This document shows, piece by piece, positions 44,832 through 53,817 of a stretch of 64,000 nucleotides of DNA; the first letter of the stretch is position 1, and each line of letters starts with the position of its first letter. This DNA is from Pedobacter sp. ASV28 (lineage in GTDB: Bacteria; Bacteroidota; Bacteroidia; Sphingobacteriales; Sphingobacteriaceae). The stretch spans positions 81,348 to 145,347 of the forward strand of contig NZ_JAELTN010000003.1 in assembly GCF_016428855.1 (NCBI RefSeq). Reading direction: 5' to 3'. The notes beneath the pieces were generated by a model, which was not told the origin of the DNA, made no database searches, and saw only the letters and a program-made list of their open reading frames with translations. Made by a program: the position numbers and the translations under genes.

Positions 44832-46415
44832 ATGAAGAAAATCCTAAAATCATTACTGTTTTGTTGTTTAGCAATTGCAGTAATAGCCGGTTGTAAGAAG
44901 AATGCGCTTTCTGATATTGGGGAAGGAACAGTATCATCGCAGGAATATACCTTTAACAGGGCTACCAAAACTTTCGATTTAGGAAATGAGGTAAAGAGTA
45001 ATATTTCGGCAGCAGAAGGAGTAAAGTTCGTATACTGTTATTTGGTACGTACCAATAAGACCGATTCTTTAATTCATGTAACCGATAATAAGGGAGCCAT
45101 TACGCCAACTTATGAACTTTCTATTCCGCTTACTGCCTTTCCGGTAAACAATATGAGTGCCGTAAAAGGCGTAAAGGTATTGGTAAAACAAGGCAATAAC
45201 AGTTCTTTGGAAGGCTTTGTAACCATCAAATACTTTGATCCGGCTTTGCCTCAATTCAGTGCTTATCCTACTGTTATCAACGCTGATCTGTCTGGTGTCC
45301 CAACAGCCATTACGGCTACTATCAAATCAGAATACGGTATTAAACAAGTAGATATTCTTGATGACTATCAAACTGAAAATACCTACGTGCTGGTGAATAG
45401 CATCACCAATATTGCTAATGTGAAGCAGTATGCCTTAAACTATGCTTACACCTATCGTAAGGCGGCACAGCACATTAAAATCAGGGCCATAGACATCTAC
45501 AATCAAGCTAACGAATTGATCATTAATATGCCTGTAGATGTGTCTATCTTCAAACCTAAATTTTTAAATTTTGCTGCAACCATTACGCCCAATGCTACGG
45601 GAACAACACCGGTAACGGGGAATATTAATTCGATAACGGGATTAAAAAAGGTAGATATTTATGATGATCGAAATGGTAGTTATGAACTATTGGCTACCGT
45701 AAGTGGCTTAAATGGAGTTAAGACCTATAATTATAGTGCTAACTATGCTTATGCAATGAGAGCAGAGCATATTAAGATTATAGCAGTAGACACCGAAGAC
45801 CTGCAATCGGAATTGGTTATTCCATTGAATGTAACTTACCTGAGCAAAGTGTATAGAGATGTGGTCATGAATGCACAAACATTAGGCACAAATACCATAT
45901 TTTTTGATTCGGATGGCACGACCAAAGGCAACTGCGAATTAAATGCCAGTGAACTAACCATGGCCTTCTTATTCTATGCAACAAGTAGCGGCCCAACTTT
46001 TTATGCACCTACCAATACGACGAATGTAGCCTCTAATTTTAGATGTAATAACGTGTCATGGGTGCTTTCAAGACCTGCTGCAGATATGAGGGCGACCAGA
46101 TTTAGGGTGTTATTGCCTAGTATAGCTGCAGAGAAATTGGTATATGATGATTTTGCCGCGAATAAGCTAGATGATTTAGGAGCAAGGTTGGGAAGTTTGG
46201 CGATCAGCAGCAGTGGTCCAAGATACGATGCTACGGCAACGCCTACCAATGCCATATTCAATACCACGGCCAATGCCAATCTAATTGCAGTAAAAATTCC
46301 TGATATTGGAAATCCAAATGCTTCGAAGTTTGCGGTTATACACGTTAAAGAATGTGTGTATGCAACGCCGATAGGTAATTCGACCATCAAATTTGATATC
46401 TATATTCAGAAATAA
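44832..46415 (+). CDS. Surface glycan-binding lipoprotein with internal repeats (SGBP-like)
   Basis: This 527-residue lipoprotein has lipobox VIAGC (Cys at about residue 20). It contains at least two homologous Ig-like repeats of about 90 residues: VDILDDYQTENTYVL...NYAYTYRKAAQHIKIRAIDI and VDIYDDRNGSYELLA...NYAYAMRAEHIKIIAVDT. A distinct Cys-containing C-terminal domain follows (residues about 350-527). The position third in a susC-susD operon and this architecture fit the non-conserved surface glycan-binding protein (SusE/F position) of such loci. The C-terminal domain is the likely alginate-binding part, by analogy. Confidence 0.8.
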   Translation: MKKILKSLLFCCLAIAVIAGCKKNALSDIGEGTVSSQEYTFNRATKTFDLGNEVKSNISAAEGVKFVYCYLVRTNKTDSLIHVTDNKGAITPTYELSIPLTAFPVNNMSAVKGVKVLVKQGNNSSLEGFVTIKYFDPALPQFSAYPTVINADLSGVPTAITATIKSEYGIKQVDILDDYQTENTYVLVNSITNIANVKQYALNYAYTYRKAAQHIKIRAIDIYNQANELIINMPVDVSIFKPKFLNFAATITPNATGTTPVTGNINSITGLKKVDIYDDRNGSYELLATVSGLNGVKTYNYSANYAYAMRAEHIKIIAVDTEDLQSELVIPLNVTYLSKVYRDVVMNAQTLGTNTIFFDSDGTTKGNCELNASELTMAFLFYATSSGPTFYAPTNTTNVASNFRCNNVSWVLSRPAADMRATRFRVLLPSIAAEKLVYDDFAANKLDDLGARLGSLAISSSGPRYDATATPTNAIFNTTANANLIAVKIPDIGNPNASKFAVIHVKECVYATPIGNSTIKFDIYIQK

Positions 46416-46633
46416 TTCTTTTTGGTTTATATGTAAAATGATCTGTCATTTCGGTCGGAATAAAAAGGAGAAAATGTGCTTGTTTTATTTCTTTTTCCGA
46501 TCGAGATGGCAGCATTTTTTTAAGTGGATTGGTACTAGCTTGGTAAAAATATTCATCAAATAAGCAAAATCTGCGACATAAACAGTTAACATAATAGCCA
46601 ATTTAAACGATTAACCATTATTCCTTCCCATTC

Positions 46634-48961
46634 ATGATAAAATTCTGTATTTCCCTTCTTGCGCTCTTACTCACGTTTTCATTGGCCAATGCTGCTGATC
46701 TATTAGTGAGCACGCCCCAAGAATTAAAAAGTGCAGCAGCTAAAGCCAAACCTGGTGATGTCATCTTACTTAAAGATAAAGTATGGACTGATGTTCAGTT
46801 GGTGGTTTCTGGAAAGGGAACCAGGGAAAAACCCATCTGGATAAAACCCGAAATAGGAGATAAAGTGCAGATTTCAGGAAAGTCGAACTTAAAGATAGGC
46901 GGAGAGTTTCTCATTATTAAAGGTTTCCATTTCAAAAATGGTTATAGTCCTAAAGATCATGTGGTCAATTTTAGGGTTGATAATGATAACTTGGCAAACA
47001 ACTGTCGTATTACCCAGTTTGCCATAGAAGATTATAGCCAGCCAGAACGCTTTAAAGGTGATTCGTGGGTAAGCTTATGGGGAAAGAATAATCGCGTAGA
47101 TCATTGTACCTTTACCAATAAGTTAAACGCTGGGCCGGTGATCATTGCAGAGCTTAACGACGAACGCAGCCAACAGAATTATCACAGTATCGACTCTAAT
47201 TATTTCAATGGCCGTCAACGCTTTGGCTCTAATGGTGGAGAAACCATTCGTATAGGAGTTTCCAGGTATTCGCTAACTGCTTCGAGAACCCAAATTGTAC
47301 ACAACTATTTTGAAAGGTGCAATGGTGAAGTAGAAATTGTCTCGATCAAATCTGGTGAAAACAATGTGAGCTTTAACACTTTTTTTGAGTGCGAAGGCAG
47401 CTTAGTATTGAGGCATGGCGCTAAAAATGTAGTACAGGGCAATTTATTCCTGGGCAATAATAAACCATTTACAGGTGGTGTTAGGGTTATCAATCCTGGC
47501 CATGAAGTATTCAATAATGTATTTAAAGATTTAAGAGGAACTGCTTTTCGTTCCCCATTAGCTGTGATGAATGGTGTACCTAACTCGTTGATCAACCGCT
47601 ATTATCAGGTAACTGACTCAAAAATTGAATACAATACTTTTATTAATTGTGAACCGTCTTTATTTGGAACGGGTAAAGATGCCGAACGCACACTTTCTCC
47701 TCAGCGGGTGTTGTTTTCAAAAAATCTACTATTTCAGCCTTTCCGTTCACTTTATGTAGATGAAAACAAAGATGGAGGTATTGTCATAAAAGATAATGCA
47801 TTGGTATCTGATATTCCTTTGCAAGATGGTTTTGTACTTAAAAAGCCAGCAATGATAACGGTAAATGGCATTTTATTGCCGTATTTGGTAGATTATGGAG
47901 CACCATTAAAGAAGATGAAGTTTGTACAAAAGACAGCTGTGGGTGCATTTTGGTATAAAGAAGAGGCAAAAATGGTGCTTGAAAGCCCTAAGATAGTTAA
48001 ACTAGCGGCCAAAGAAAGTACAACTATTCACCAGGCCATTGCCAAATTAAACGATGGGGATATATTAATGTTGACCGATACGGGCTTTTATAGGGTAGAC
48101 GACGAAATTGTGGTAGGTAAATCAATAACGATCAAAGCTGTGGAAGGGTTAAAAAGTAAACCCGTTGTTGTGAATGGAAGTAGTAAAACTTTGCCAGCGT
48201 TCATTACCATAGAAAATGGGGCAACGATAAAGGTGAGTGGCATAGCTTTTAAAGGAGCCTTTGGCAGTGGTGGAGATGTACGTTGTGGTATACGGTCTAC
48301 AGAATTGCCAATGAACAAGCCTTATAAGGCATTTATAGATCATTGTGAGTTTTACGATTACAATGAAGGTTCTTTTTCTGGTTTCAGGGGTAGTAAATCT
48401 ACATTGGCAGATAGCTTAGTCATTACCAACTCGCTATTTAGGAATATTTCTGGAACTGGTATTAATTTGGCCGAAGAAAGAGAAGATAAAGGCATTTATG
48501 GTGCAGAATATACTGTGGTTAAAAACTGTGTTTTTACCAATATTCTGGGGAGTGCTATCAATATTTACCGTGGGGGAAATGATGAAAGTACTTTAGGCCC
48601 ATTTGTAACCATCGAAAATTGCACCATTAACGAAGTAGATAACCGTGAGCAGGGAGCAGCTATTCGTTTGCTGGGTGTGCAGTATGCAAGATTACTCAAT
48701 AGTAATTTTGTAAATAGCGGACAGGGGGGAAGATCTGTAGAGTTTAGGGAGTTTCGTTGGGATAATATATTGGTAGATCATTGTAATTTTTATCAGTCGG
48801 GAAAAGTAGAGACATTTTATGGTAAGCTATTGGGCCAAAATATCTTCGATATTAAGCCGGTATTTAAGAATGTTGCCACCTTTGATTTTCGACCCGCATC
48901 AGGTAGTTCACTGCTCACCAAGGGACTTTCCGGAAAAAATATAGGCGCAATTATTCCATAA
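46634..48961 (+). CDS. PL6 alginate lyase (chondroitinase-B family), two beta-helix domains
   Basis: This 775-residue exported enzyme has a signal peptide to residue 20 (LANA). The N-terminal right-handed beta-helix (residues about 22-430) contains the PL6 catalytic Lys239 in EIVSIKSGENN and Arg260 in SLVLRHG, with the 21-residue spacing known from chondroitinase B. Metal-site residues lie in NGGETIRIG. A second beta-helix (about 450-775, starting TTIHQAIAKLNDGDI) lacks this Lys/Arg pair and probably assists binding, as in two-domain PL6 enzymes. It should cut poly-G or MG alginate by beta-elimination. The gene is separated from the susCD operon by 218 nt and is followed 34 nt later by another PL6 gene. 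Confidence 0.93.
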   Translation: MIKFCISLLALLLTFSLANAADLLVSTPQELKSAAAKAKPGDVILLKDKVWTDVQLVVSGKGTREKPIWIKPEIGDKVQISGKSNLKIGGEFLIIKGFHFKNGYSPKDHVVNFRVDNDNLANNCRITQFAIEDYSQPERFKGDSWVSLWGKNNRVDHCTFTNKLNAGPVIIAELNDERSQQNYHSIDSNYFNGRQRFGSNGGETIRIGVSRYSLTASRTQIVHNYFERCNGEVEIVSIKSGENNVSFNTFFECEGSLVLRHGAKNVVQGNLFLGNNKPFTGGVRVINPGHEVFNNVFKDLRGTAFRSPLAVMNGVPNSLINRYYQVTDSKIEYNTFINCEPSLFGTGKDAERTLSPQRVLFSKNLLFQPFRSLYVDENKDGGIVIKDNALVSDIPLQDGFVLKKPAMITVNGILLPYLVDYGAPLKKMKFVQKTAVGAFWYKEEAKMVLESPKIVKLAAKESTTIHQAIAKLNDGDILMLTDTGFYRVDDEIVVGKSITIKAVEGLKSKPVVVNGSSKTLPAFITIENGATIKVSGIAFKGAFGSGGDVRCGIRSTELPMNKPYKAFIDHCEFYDYNEGSFSGFRGSKSTLADSLVITNSLFRNISGTGINLAEEREDKGIYGAEYTVVKNCVFTNILGSAINIYRGGNDESTLGPFVTIENCTINEVDNREQGAAIRLLGVQYARLLNSNFVNSGQGGRSVEFREFRWDNILVDHCNFYQSGKVETFYGKLLGQNIFDIKPVFKNVATFDFRPASGSSLLTKGLSGKNIGAIIP

Positions 48962-48995
48962 TTAAAATATTTCATCATTGATAATCACATTTTAA

Positions 48996-50369
48996 ATGAA
49001 AATATATAACGGATTTTTTTTAGGCCTCATCTTGACCAACTGTGTTGTTTTCCATTCCTGTGCCGCTAACCATGTAGGAGAGGCCATAGAACAAAAACAG
49101 AAGGAAGGACAGTTGCAGTCTCCAAAAACGTATACCATTAGTTCGGCCGCAGCGCTTAATGCTTTAAAATTGGAGCCCGGTGATAAAGTGATCATGAAAG
49201 CTGGCGAGTGGAAAAGTCAACTGATTAATTTCAAAGCAAAGGGGACCGCAGAAAATCCGATCACCTTAGTTGCCGAAACAAAAGGCGGTGTGGTTTTATC
49301 TGGAAATTCAAATCTTAAGATAGATGGTGAGTGGTTAATTGTTGATGGTCTATCTTTTAAAGATGGCTATTCGTTGAAGGATGACGTGGTTGTTTTTTCA
49401 AGAACTTCTTCGCACAATCGTTTGACCAATACAAGCATAGAGAACTATAACCCTAATGATAAAACGGTAGACTACAAATGGGTCTCATTATATGGTGTTA
49501 ATAATCGGGTGGACCACTGTTCTATTATAGGCAAAACGCATCAGGGTACAACTTTAGTGGTTTGGCTAGACGATAAACCCAATTATCATCAGATAGACCA
49601 TAATTACTTTGGCCCCCGACCAGAATTGGGCGTAAATGGTGGAGAGAGTATTCGTATTGGTACCAGTACCTATTCAATGAACGATTCATACACTACAGTA
49701 GAAAATAATATTTTTGACAAATGCGACGGTGAGATAGAGATCATTTCCATCAAATCGGGCCATAATAAAATTACGAACAACTTATTCTATGAGTGCGCAG
49801 GAACGGTCACATTCAGGCATGGAAATAATTCTGAGGTAAGTGATAATTACTTCGTTGGTAACAATAAAACCAATAGTGGTGGGGTTCGGATCATTGGCGA
49901 AAACCAGAAGGTATTTCGTAATTATTTATATCAGATTGCAGGCAGAACGTTGAGATCGGCTATTTCTGTAATGAATGCCTACGAAAAACCTGAACTGAAT
50001 GGTTATTGGCAGGTTAAGAATGCAGCTATTGAAGATAATATTATAGTGGGCTGTAGAGAGGCATTTGTTTTAGGGGCTGGTAGAGATTCGGACAAGACTG
50101 TTGCGCCAGATGGGTTAACCATTGTCAATAATTATGTGATCAATCCCGTGACCTTATTGGTGGTACTAGATGAGCCTAAAAATATGAAGATGCAAAACAA
50201 TCAGGTAGAAGGAGCGAGTATAGTTGCCGGATTTGTTAAGATGGGCAGTGACTTACAATTATCTGATGGTATTTGGCAGAAGAGAACAGCGCTTAAAACA
50301 CCCTTTTGGTTAAATACATTAATAGGGCCGGAATGGAAAAAAGATAACCGCAGTTTTATTTTTAAGTAA
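48996..50369 (+). CDS. PL6 alginate lyase, lipoprotein, single beta-helix
   Basis: This 457-residue protein has a lipobox VFHSC (Cys at about residue 22), so it is an outer-membrane lipoprotein. The single beta-helix carries catalytic Lys253 in [10 protein letters not shown] and Arg274 in TVTFRHG, again 21 residues apart, with NGGESIRIG as the metal-site strand. Starting with [24 protein letters not shown] it resembles the N-terminal domain of the upstream 775-residue PL6 enzyme but is clearly diverged. Surface anchoring suggests that it makes the first cuts or trims oligomers for SusCD. Confidence 0.93.
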   Translation: MKIYNGFFLGLILTNCVVFHSCAANHVGEAIEQKQKEGQLQSPKTYTISSAAALNALKLEPGDKVIMKAGEWKSQLINFKAKGTAENPITLVAETKGGVVLSGNSNLKIDGEWLIVDGLSFKDGYSLKDDVVVFSRTSSHNRLTNTSIENYNPNDKTVDYKWVSLYGVNNRVDHCSIIGKTHQGTTLVVWLDDKPNYHQIDHNYFGPRPELGVNGGESIRIGTSTYSMNDSYTTVENNIFDKCDGEIEIISIKSGHNKITNNLFYECAGTVTFRHGNNSEVSDNYFVGNNKTNSGGVRIIGENQKVFRNYLYQIAGRTLRSAISVMNAYEKPELNGYWQVKNAAIEDNIIVGCREAFVLGAGRDSDKTVAPDGLTIVNNYVINPVTLLVVLDEPKNMKMQNNQVEGASIVAGFVKMGSDLQLSDGIWQKRTALKTPFWLNTLIGPEWKKDNRSFIFK

Positions 50370-50603
50370 TTGGTATAATTAAAGAGTGGGAGCAAAGCAC
50401 CTTTTGGTCTCCCTCTTGATGACCTTTCCTTTATGGTCATTGTCGAAGGACAAAGCGTTCATAACCTAATGGAAATCAGTTTTTAGTATCTTGAAGTAAG
50501 CGATTTGATTTGGTATGATTACCCTGATGGGTTTGTATCCATTACTTTTTCGGTTTGCTTGAATAAGAAGGCTTTAACTTAACAAAAATTAACATCTTGG
50601 ACC

Positions 50604-50649
50604 TTGTGTTTTCATAAATTAGTTTCGTATATTTACGATTATTTCGTAA
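50604..50649 (+). promoter_or_regulatory. blaI promoter with triple TCGTA/TACGA operator
   Basis: Half-sites TCGTA (50625-50629), TACGA (50634-50638) and TCGTA (50644-50648) are spaced by 4 and 5 nt. The first dyad overlies a -7-like element, TATATTTA at 50628-50635, with TTG at 50604-50606 upstream. The last half-site ends 4 nt before the blaI ATG. The same half-sites recur before the GLPGLI genes at 57463 and 58435. Confidence 0.7.
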
Positions 50650-50652
50650 TTA

Positions 50653-51015
50653 ATGGAGAAATTAACACAACAGGAGGAGGAAGCGATGCTTGCCGTATGG
50701 CAGGTAGGGGCAGGATTTATTAAAGATTTTATGGATGCCATGCCAGAGCCTAAAACTCCTTATACCACATTGGCATCTACCGTAAAAAATCTGGAACGTA
50801 AAGGGTTTTTGAAAGGCGAACGCTATGCCAATGCCATTCGCTACAGTGCAAAGGTTAAAGAGGCCGATTATAAAAAACGTTTTATGAACGGTTTTGTGAA
50901 CGATTATTTCCAGAACTCCTATAAAGAATTGGTGGCGTTTTTTGCGAAAGATAAAAAAATCAGTGCCGAAGATCTAAAGGAAATAATAGATCTTATCGAA
51001 AAACCAGAAAAATAA
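50653..51015 (+). CDS. BlaI/MecI/CopY-family transcriptional repressor
   Basis: This 120-residue cytoplasmic winged-helix dimer opens with LTQQEEEAMLAVWQVG, and the recognition region PKTPYTTLASTVKNLERKGFLKG is typical of the family. It represses its target genes until a partner membrane protease inactivates it. The partner gene (M56) starts 6 nt downstream. The operator overlaps its own promoter, indicating autorepression. Confidence 0.94.
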   Translation: MEKLTQQEEEAMLAVWQVGAGFIKDFMDAMPEPKTPYTTLASTVKNLERKGFLKGERYANAIRYSAKVKEADYKKRFMNGFVNDYFQNSYKELVAFFAKDKKISAEDLKEIIDLIEKPEK

Positions 51016-51021
51016 AAGGAT

Positions 51022-52524
51022 ATGCCACATCTCTTTATTATTTTATTGAAGATAAACTTGGTATTGTTACTCTTTGCAGCAACTTATTATTTGGTTTTGC
51101 GTCGCTTAACTTTTTATATGCTGAACCGTTGTTTTTTGGTGTTTGGCATATTGTTCTCCAGTATATATCCATTTATCAACCTGACTGAATTTTTTCATCA
51201 ACAGCAGGTAAACCAAAGCGTGGCTACTTATATTCCCCAACTTAATGAAAAAGCAACGGAGTTGGTACCGACAGGTTTTTTTATGAACAATTGGCCCGTC
51301 TTGAGTTTCTTGTTTTATTTCGGGGTATTGTTGATGGCCCTAAGGTTAATCATACAATTTATTTCTCTTTATAAGATCCACAGACAATCTGAACCTGGGG
51401 TGGTAGGCAATTATCAGGTTAGGGTACTAAAAGAAAGGGTAAGCCCATTCTCCTTTTGGCAAACAGTTTATGTGAATCCATCATTGCACCAAGATAAGGA
51501 GCTGAATACCATTTTGGCCCATGAAATGGTACACGTAAAACAATGGCATTCGCTAGATATAATTCTGGCCGAGTTGAGTGTGGTATTTTATTGGTTTAAC
51601 CCTGGGGTATGGATTATGAAAAGGGCAGTAAAGGAAAACCTGGAATTTATTACAGACCAAAAAATTCTAAAGAAAGGAATGGATAGGAAGGCCTATCAAT
51701 ATAGTCTTTTGGATGTAGGGAATTTAACTCCTTCGGTAGCCATTGTAAATAATTTTAACCTCTCTGATTTAAAGAAACGCATTAAAATGATGAACGTAAA
51801 GCGGTCTTCCCGTTTAACTTTGGGCAGGTACCTGTTTTTTTTACCTTTCTTATTGGTAATTACCTTGGCCTTTACCATATCGAAAAAAGATATTAAAACC
51901 CACTTACCGCAATTATCAGATATTTTGGTGAAAAATGAACAACCAGAAATTACCAATGATAAGCCCATAATTCAGCCTAAAATAAAAAAGGTACTTCATC
52001 AGGTTCGGCAACAAACAGTAGATAAGCTAGATAGCGTTTCAGCATTAAAGCATTTGATGAACGTGGTATTTGTTAAAAAAGACTCTTTAGGTGGAGAACT
52101 GTTAGAACCGTCAATAAGAGAAATGCTTGGTACATTCAAACCCAATACGGAAGGTTCGATCAAAGTTAAAATGAACCATGTTTTTATTAAAAAGGACTCT
52201 GCCTCTGCTGATAAGATTTCCGAAAGAATAAAACAGTTACGGGAGGTTGTTTTGAAAGAAGGAGGCGATACATTCACCATACAGGAAGATGATAAGGCTA
52301 AGCCTAAAATAGTATTGGTTAGGGCTGTTTTTAATGCTTCAAAAAAGACAGATACTACTGGTTTGGCTAGAAAGGTCAGTTATGTGGTCAATGGTAAGGT
52401 GGTTAGTGAGCTAGAGTGGAGCAAATTTGACCCGAACGATATTAAAGAGGTGAAGGTGAGAAAAGTAACTGAAGGCATTGGAGAAATCCATATCGTAGCT
52501 AAAAAGAAAGAGGAAACCCAATAG
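51022..52524 (+). CDS. M56 (BlaR1-like) membrane metalloprotease without penicillin-sensor domain
   Basis: This 500-residue inner-membrane protein has predicted helices near residues 5-25, 37-56, 90-115 and 270-290. The zinc site is HEMVH at residues 167-171, with a third ligand likely in KENLEFITD. After the last helix (about residue 290) comes a periplasmic part of about 210 residues containing two similar VFVKKDS/VFIKKDS motifs. Its C-terminal segment KVSYVVNGKVVSELEWSKFD resembles the TonB-plug-like tail of Bacteroidota BlaR1 homologs. No beta-lactam-binding domain (SxxK, class D-like) is visible, so the trigger is probably not a beta-lactam. It should cleave or signal inactivation of the BlaI protein encoded 6 nt upstream. 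Confidence 0.88.
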   Translation: MPHLFIILLKINLVLLLFAATYYLVLRRLTFYMLNRCFLVFGILFSSIYPFINLTEFFHQQQVNQSVATYIPQLNEKATELVPTGFFMNNWPVLSFLFYFGVLLMALRLIIQFISLYKIHRQSEPGVVGNYQVRVLKERVSPFSFWQTVYVNPSLHQDKELNTILAHEMVHVKQWHSLDIILAELSVVFYWFNPGVWIMKRAVKENLEFITDQKILKKGMDRKAYQYSLLDVGNLTPSVAIVNNFNLSDLKKRIKMMNVKRSSRLTLGRYLFFLPFLLVITLAFTISKKDIKTHLPQLSDILVKNEQPEITNDKPIIQPKIKKVLHQVRQQTVDKLDSVSALKHLMNVVFVKKDSLGGELLEPSIREMLGTFKPNTEGSIKVKMNHVFIKKDSASADKISERIKQLREVVLKEGGDTFTIQEDDKAKPKIVLVRAVFNASKKTDTTGLARKVSYVVNGKVVSELEWSKFDPNDIKEVKVRKVTEGIGEIHIVAKKKEETQ

Positions 52525-52552
52525 TTTTACCATATCATTGTATAGAATATAT

Positions 52553-53026
52553 TTATCCTCTAGCTGAAACTAGCTTTATAAGGAGGGAGATTTGTCCTAA
52601 GTGATAATAGGAATGTTCAATTACGGCCTCAATATTCCGTAAATAGGTGCCATATTTTTCATCCACAAATACTTGGTCCAGATTTTCATCACGCATTCTC
52701 TCTATGTGGTTGGCAAATTTTTCTGAGTTGGCCAAAAACTCACTCACTAATTTTTTCCAATCGTTTTCCGAGTTTATTGGCGGAAGGTCAAAACTGTACT
52801 TGTCCTTAATTTGAAGGATGCCCTTGTCAAACACTTTCAAAATGCCATCCAAGTAATAGTTAATGTGGTAGGTTAAAGCTGCAATGGTATTTAGGTCCTC
52901 AATTTGCTGCGTTGCCTGTTTCCAAGTTATACCCAATAATTGTTTTTTGTAATTGGTATTGGCAATCCAATATCCATTTAATAACACTTCTCTTAGTCGA
53001 TTAGCGATAAGCTTATTTCTTGCCAT
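52553..53026 (-). CDS. DinB-family protein
   Basis: This protein of about 157 residues from ATG 53026 (MARNKLIANRLREVLLNG) has the DinB four-helix fold. The putative metal-binding His residues are in ALTYHINYYLDGI and the late EHSYYHLGQISLL. The open frame extends to 53053 with nine extra residues (MSYGSRKLI) that lack family character. DinB-like proteins include thiol transferases (BshC/YfiT relatives) and stress proteins, and the substrate here is unknown. It converges with the M56 gene at a 28-nt distance. Confidence 0.85.
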   Translation of the reverse strand: MARNKLIANRLREVLLNGYWIANTNYKKQLLGITWKQATQQIEDLNTIAALTYHINYYLDGILKVFDKGILQIKDKYSFDLPPINSENDWKKLVSEFLANSEKFANHIERMRDENLDQVFVDEKYGTYLRNIEAVIEHSYYHLGQISLLIKLVSARG

Positions 53027-53068
53027 AATTAACTTTCTAGAGCCATAGGACACTGATATTCTTGTTCT

Positions 53069-53101
53069 GCTTCTTGTAGGTTTTGAAAACCTACAAGAAG
53101 C
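53069..53101. repeat. 16-bp inverted repeat between dinB-like gene and nudK
   Basis: GCTTCTTGTAGGTTTT (53069-53084) and its exact complement (53086-53101) flank a single G. No T-run follows on the minus strand, so it is more like a dispersed palindrome (the TAGGTTTTGAAAACCTA type) than a terminator, though it could serve as an RNA 3' boundary for nudK. Confidence 0.65.
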
Positions 53102-53119
53102 AAGGAATCAGTTTTCAAA

Positions 53120-53698
53120 TTACAAAATTCCTTTTAGTCTTAGGTATTGCAAGAGCATAATTGTTTTGGCATCTTTAATCTCGCCATTATCTATCATGTC
53201 CAGTGCCCGATCGAAATCAAGCTCCATTACTTCTATGTTTTCTTCTTCGTGTGCCAAGCCTCCTCCATCTGCAACCTTCATTGATCGATCATATTCGGCA
53301 ACAAAAAAATACAGGATTTCGGTAACAGATCCAGGCGACATGTAGGCCTCATATACCTTTTGTACATCGGCTATCCTATAACCAGTTTCCTCTTCGGTTT
53401 CTCTTTTAATGCAATCTTCAGGATGGTCTTTATCCAATAGCCCGGCACACGCTTCAATTAATAGGCCAGAAGGATTGCCATTTAGATAAGTGGGTAGCCT
53501 AAACTGCCTGGTCAATATTACGGTCTTTTGTACTTTGTGGTACAACAGTACGACAGCGCCATTCCCCCTGTCGTAAGCTTCGCGACTTTGTATCTGCTTG
53601 CTGCCGTCATTTTTGGTATATTGGTAGGTGATCTTCTTAAGCACATACCAATTGTCGCTCAAGATTTCACTATTCAGGATATGGATGTTATGGATCAT
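53120..53698 (-). CDS. nudK: GDP-mannose pyrophosphatase (Nudix family)
   Basis: This 192-residue cytoplasmic enzyme starts at the preferred ATG 53698 (MIHNIHILNSEILSDNWYVL); an upstream ATG at 53716 adds six residues. The Nudix box is complete in GLLDKDHPEDCIKRETEEETG (near residues 94-114 of the 192-residue form), and the N-terminal segment REAYDRGNGAVVLLYH matches NudK-type proteins, which hydrolyse GDP-mannose to GMP and mannose 1-phosphate. GDP-mannuronate-related metabolism is not implied by position. It precedes the palindrome and the dinB-like gene on the minus strand. Confidence 0.9.
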   Translation of the reverse strand: MIHNIHILNSEILSDNWYVLKKITYQYTKNDGSKQIQSREAYDRGNGAVVLLYHKVQKTVILTRQFRLPTYLNGNPSGLLIEACAGLLDKDHPEDCIKRETEEETGYRIADVQKVYEAYMSPGSVTEILYFFVAEYDRSMKVADGGGLAHEEENIEVMELDFDRALDMIDNGEIKDAKTIMLLQYLRLKGIL

Positions 53699-53749
53699 AG
53701 AATGTCTTTTTAACAATAAGACACTCTTTTTCGCTTTTTGTTAGGGAAA

Positions 53750-53789
53750 GATAAAAATAAGCCCCCGAAACTTTTTAGGTATCGGGGGC
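53750..53789 (-). terminator. Intrinsic terminator of GLPGLI/outer-membrane protein operon
   Basis: On the minus strand, GCCCCCGA (53789-53782) pairs with TCGGGGGC (53768-53761) across a 13-nt loop and is followed by TTATTTTTATC. It lies 28 nt after the stop of the gene ending at 53818. Confidence 0.9.
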
Positions 53790-53817
53790 GGCATTCAAAT
53801 ATGCATGGTTGTTTGGT

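Noticed and set aside
50381..50419. Terminator after the second PL6 gene
   Set aside because: The AAGAG-GGGAG/CTCCC-CTCTT stem has a bulge and no T-run follows, so evidence is too weak.
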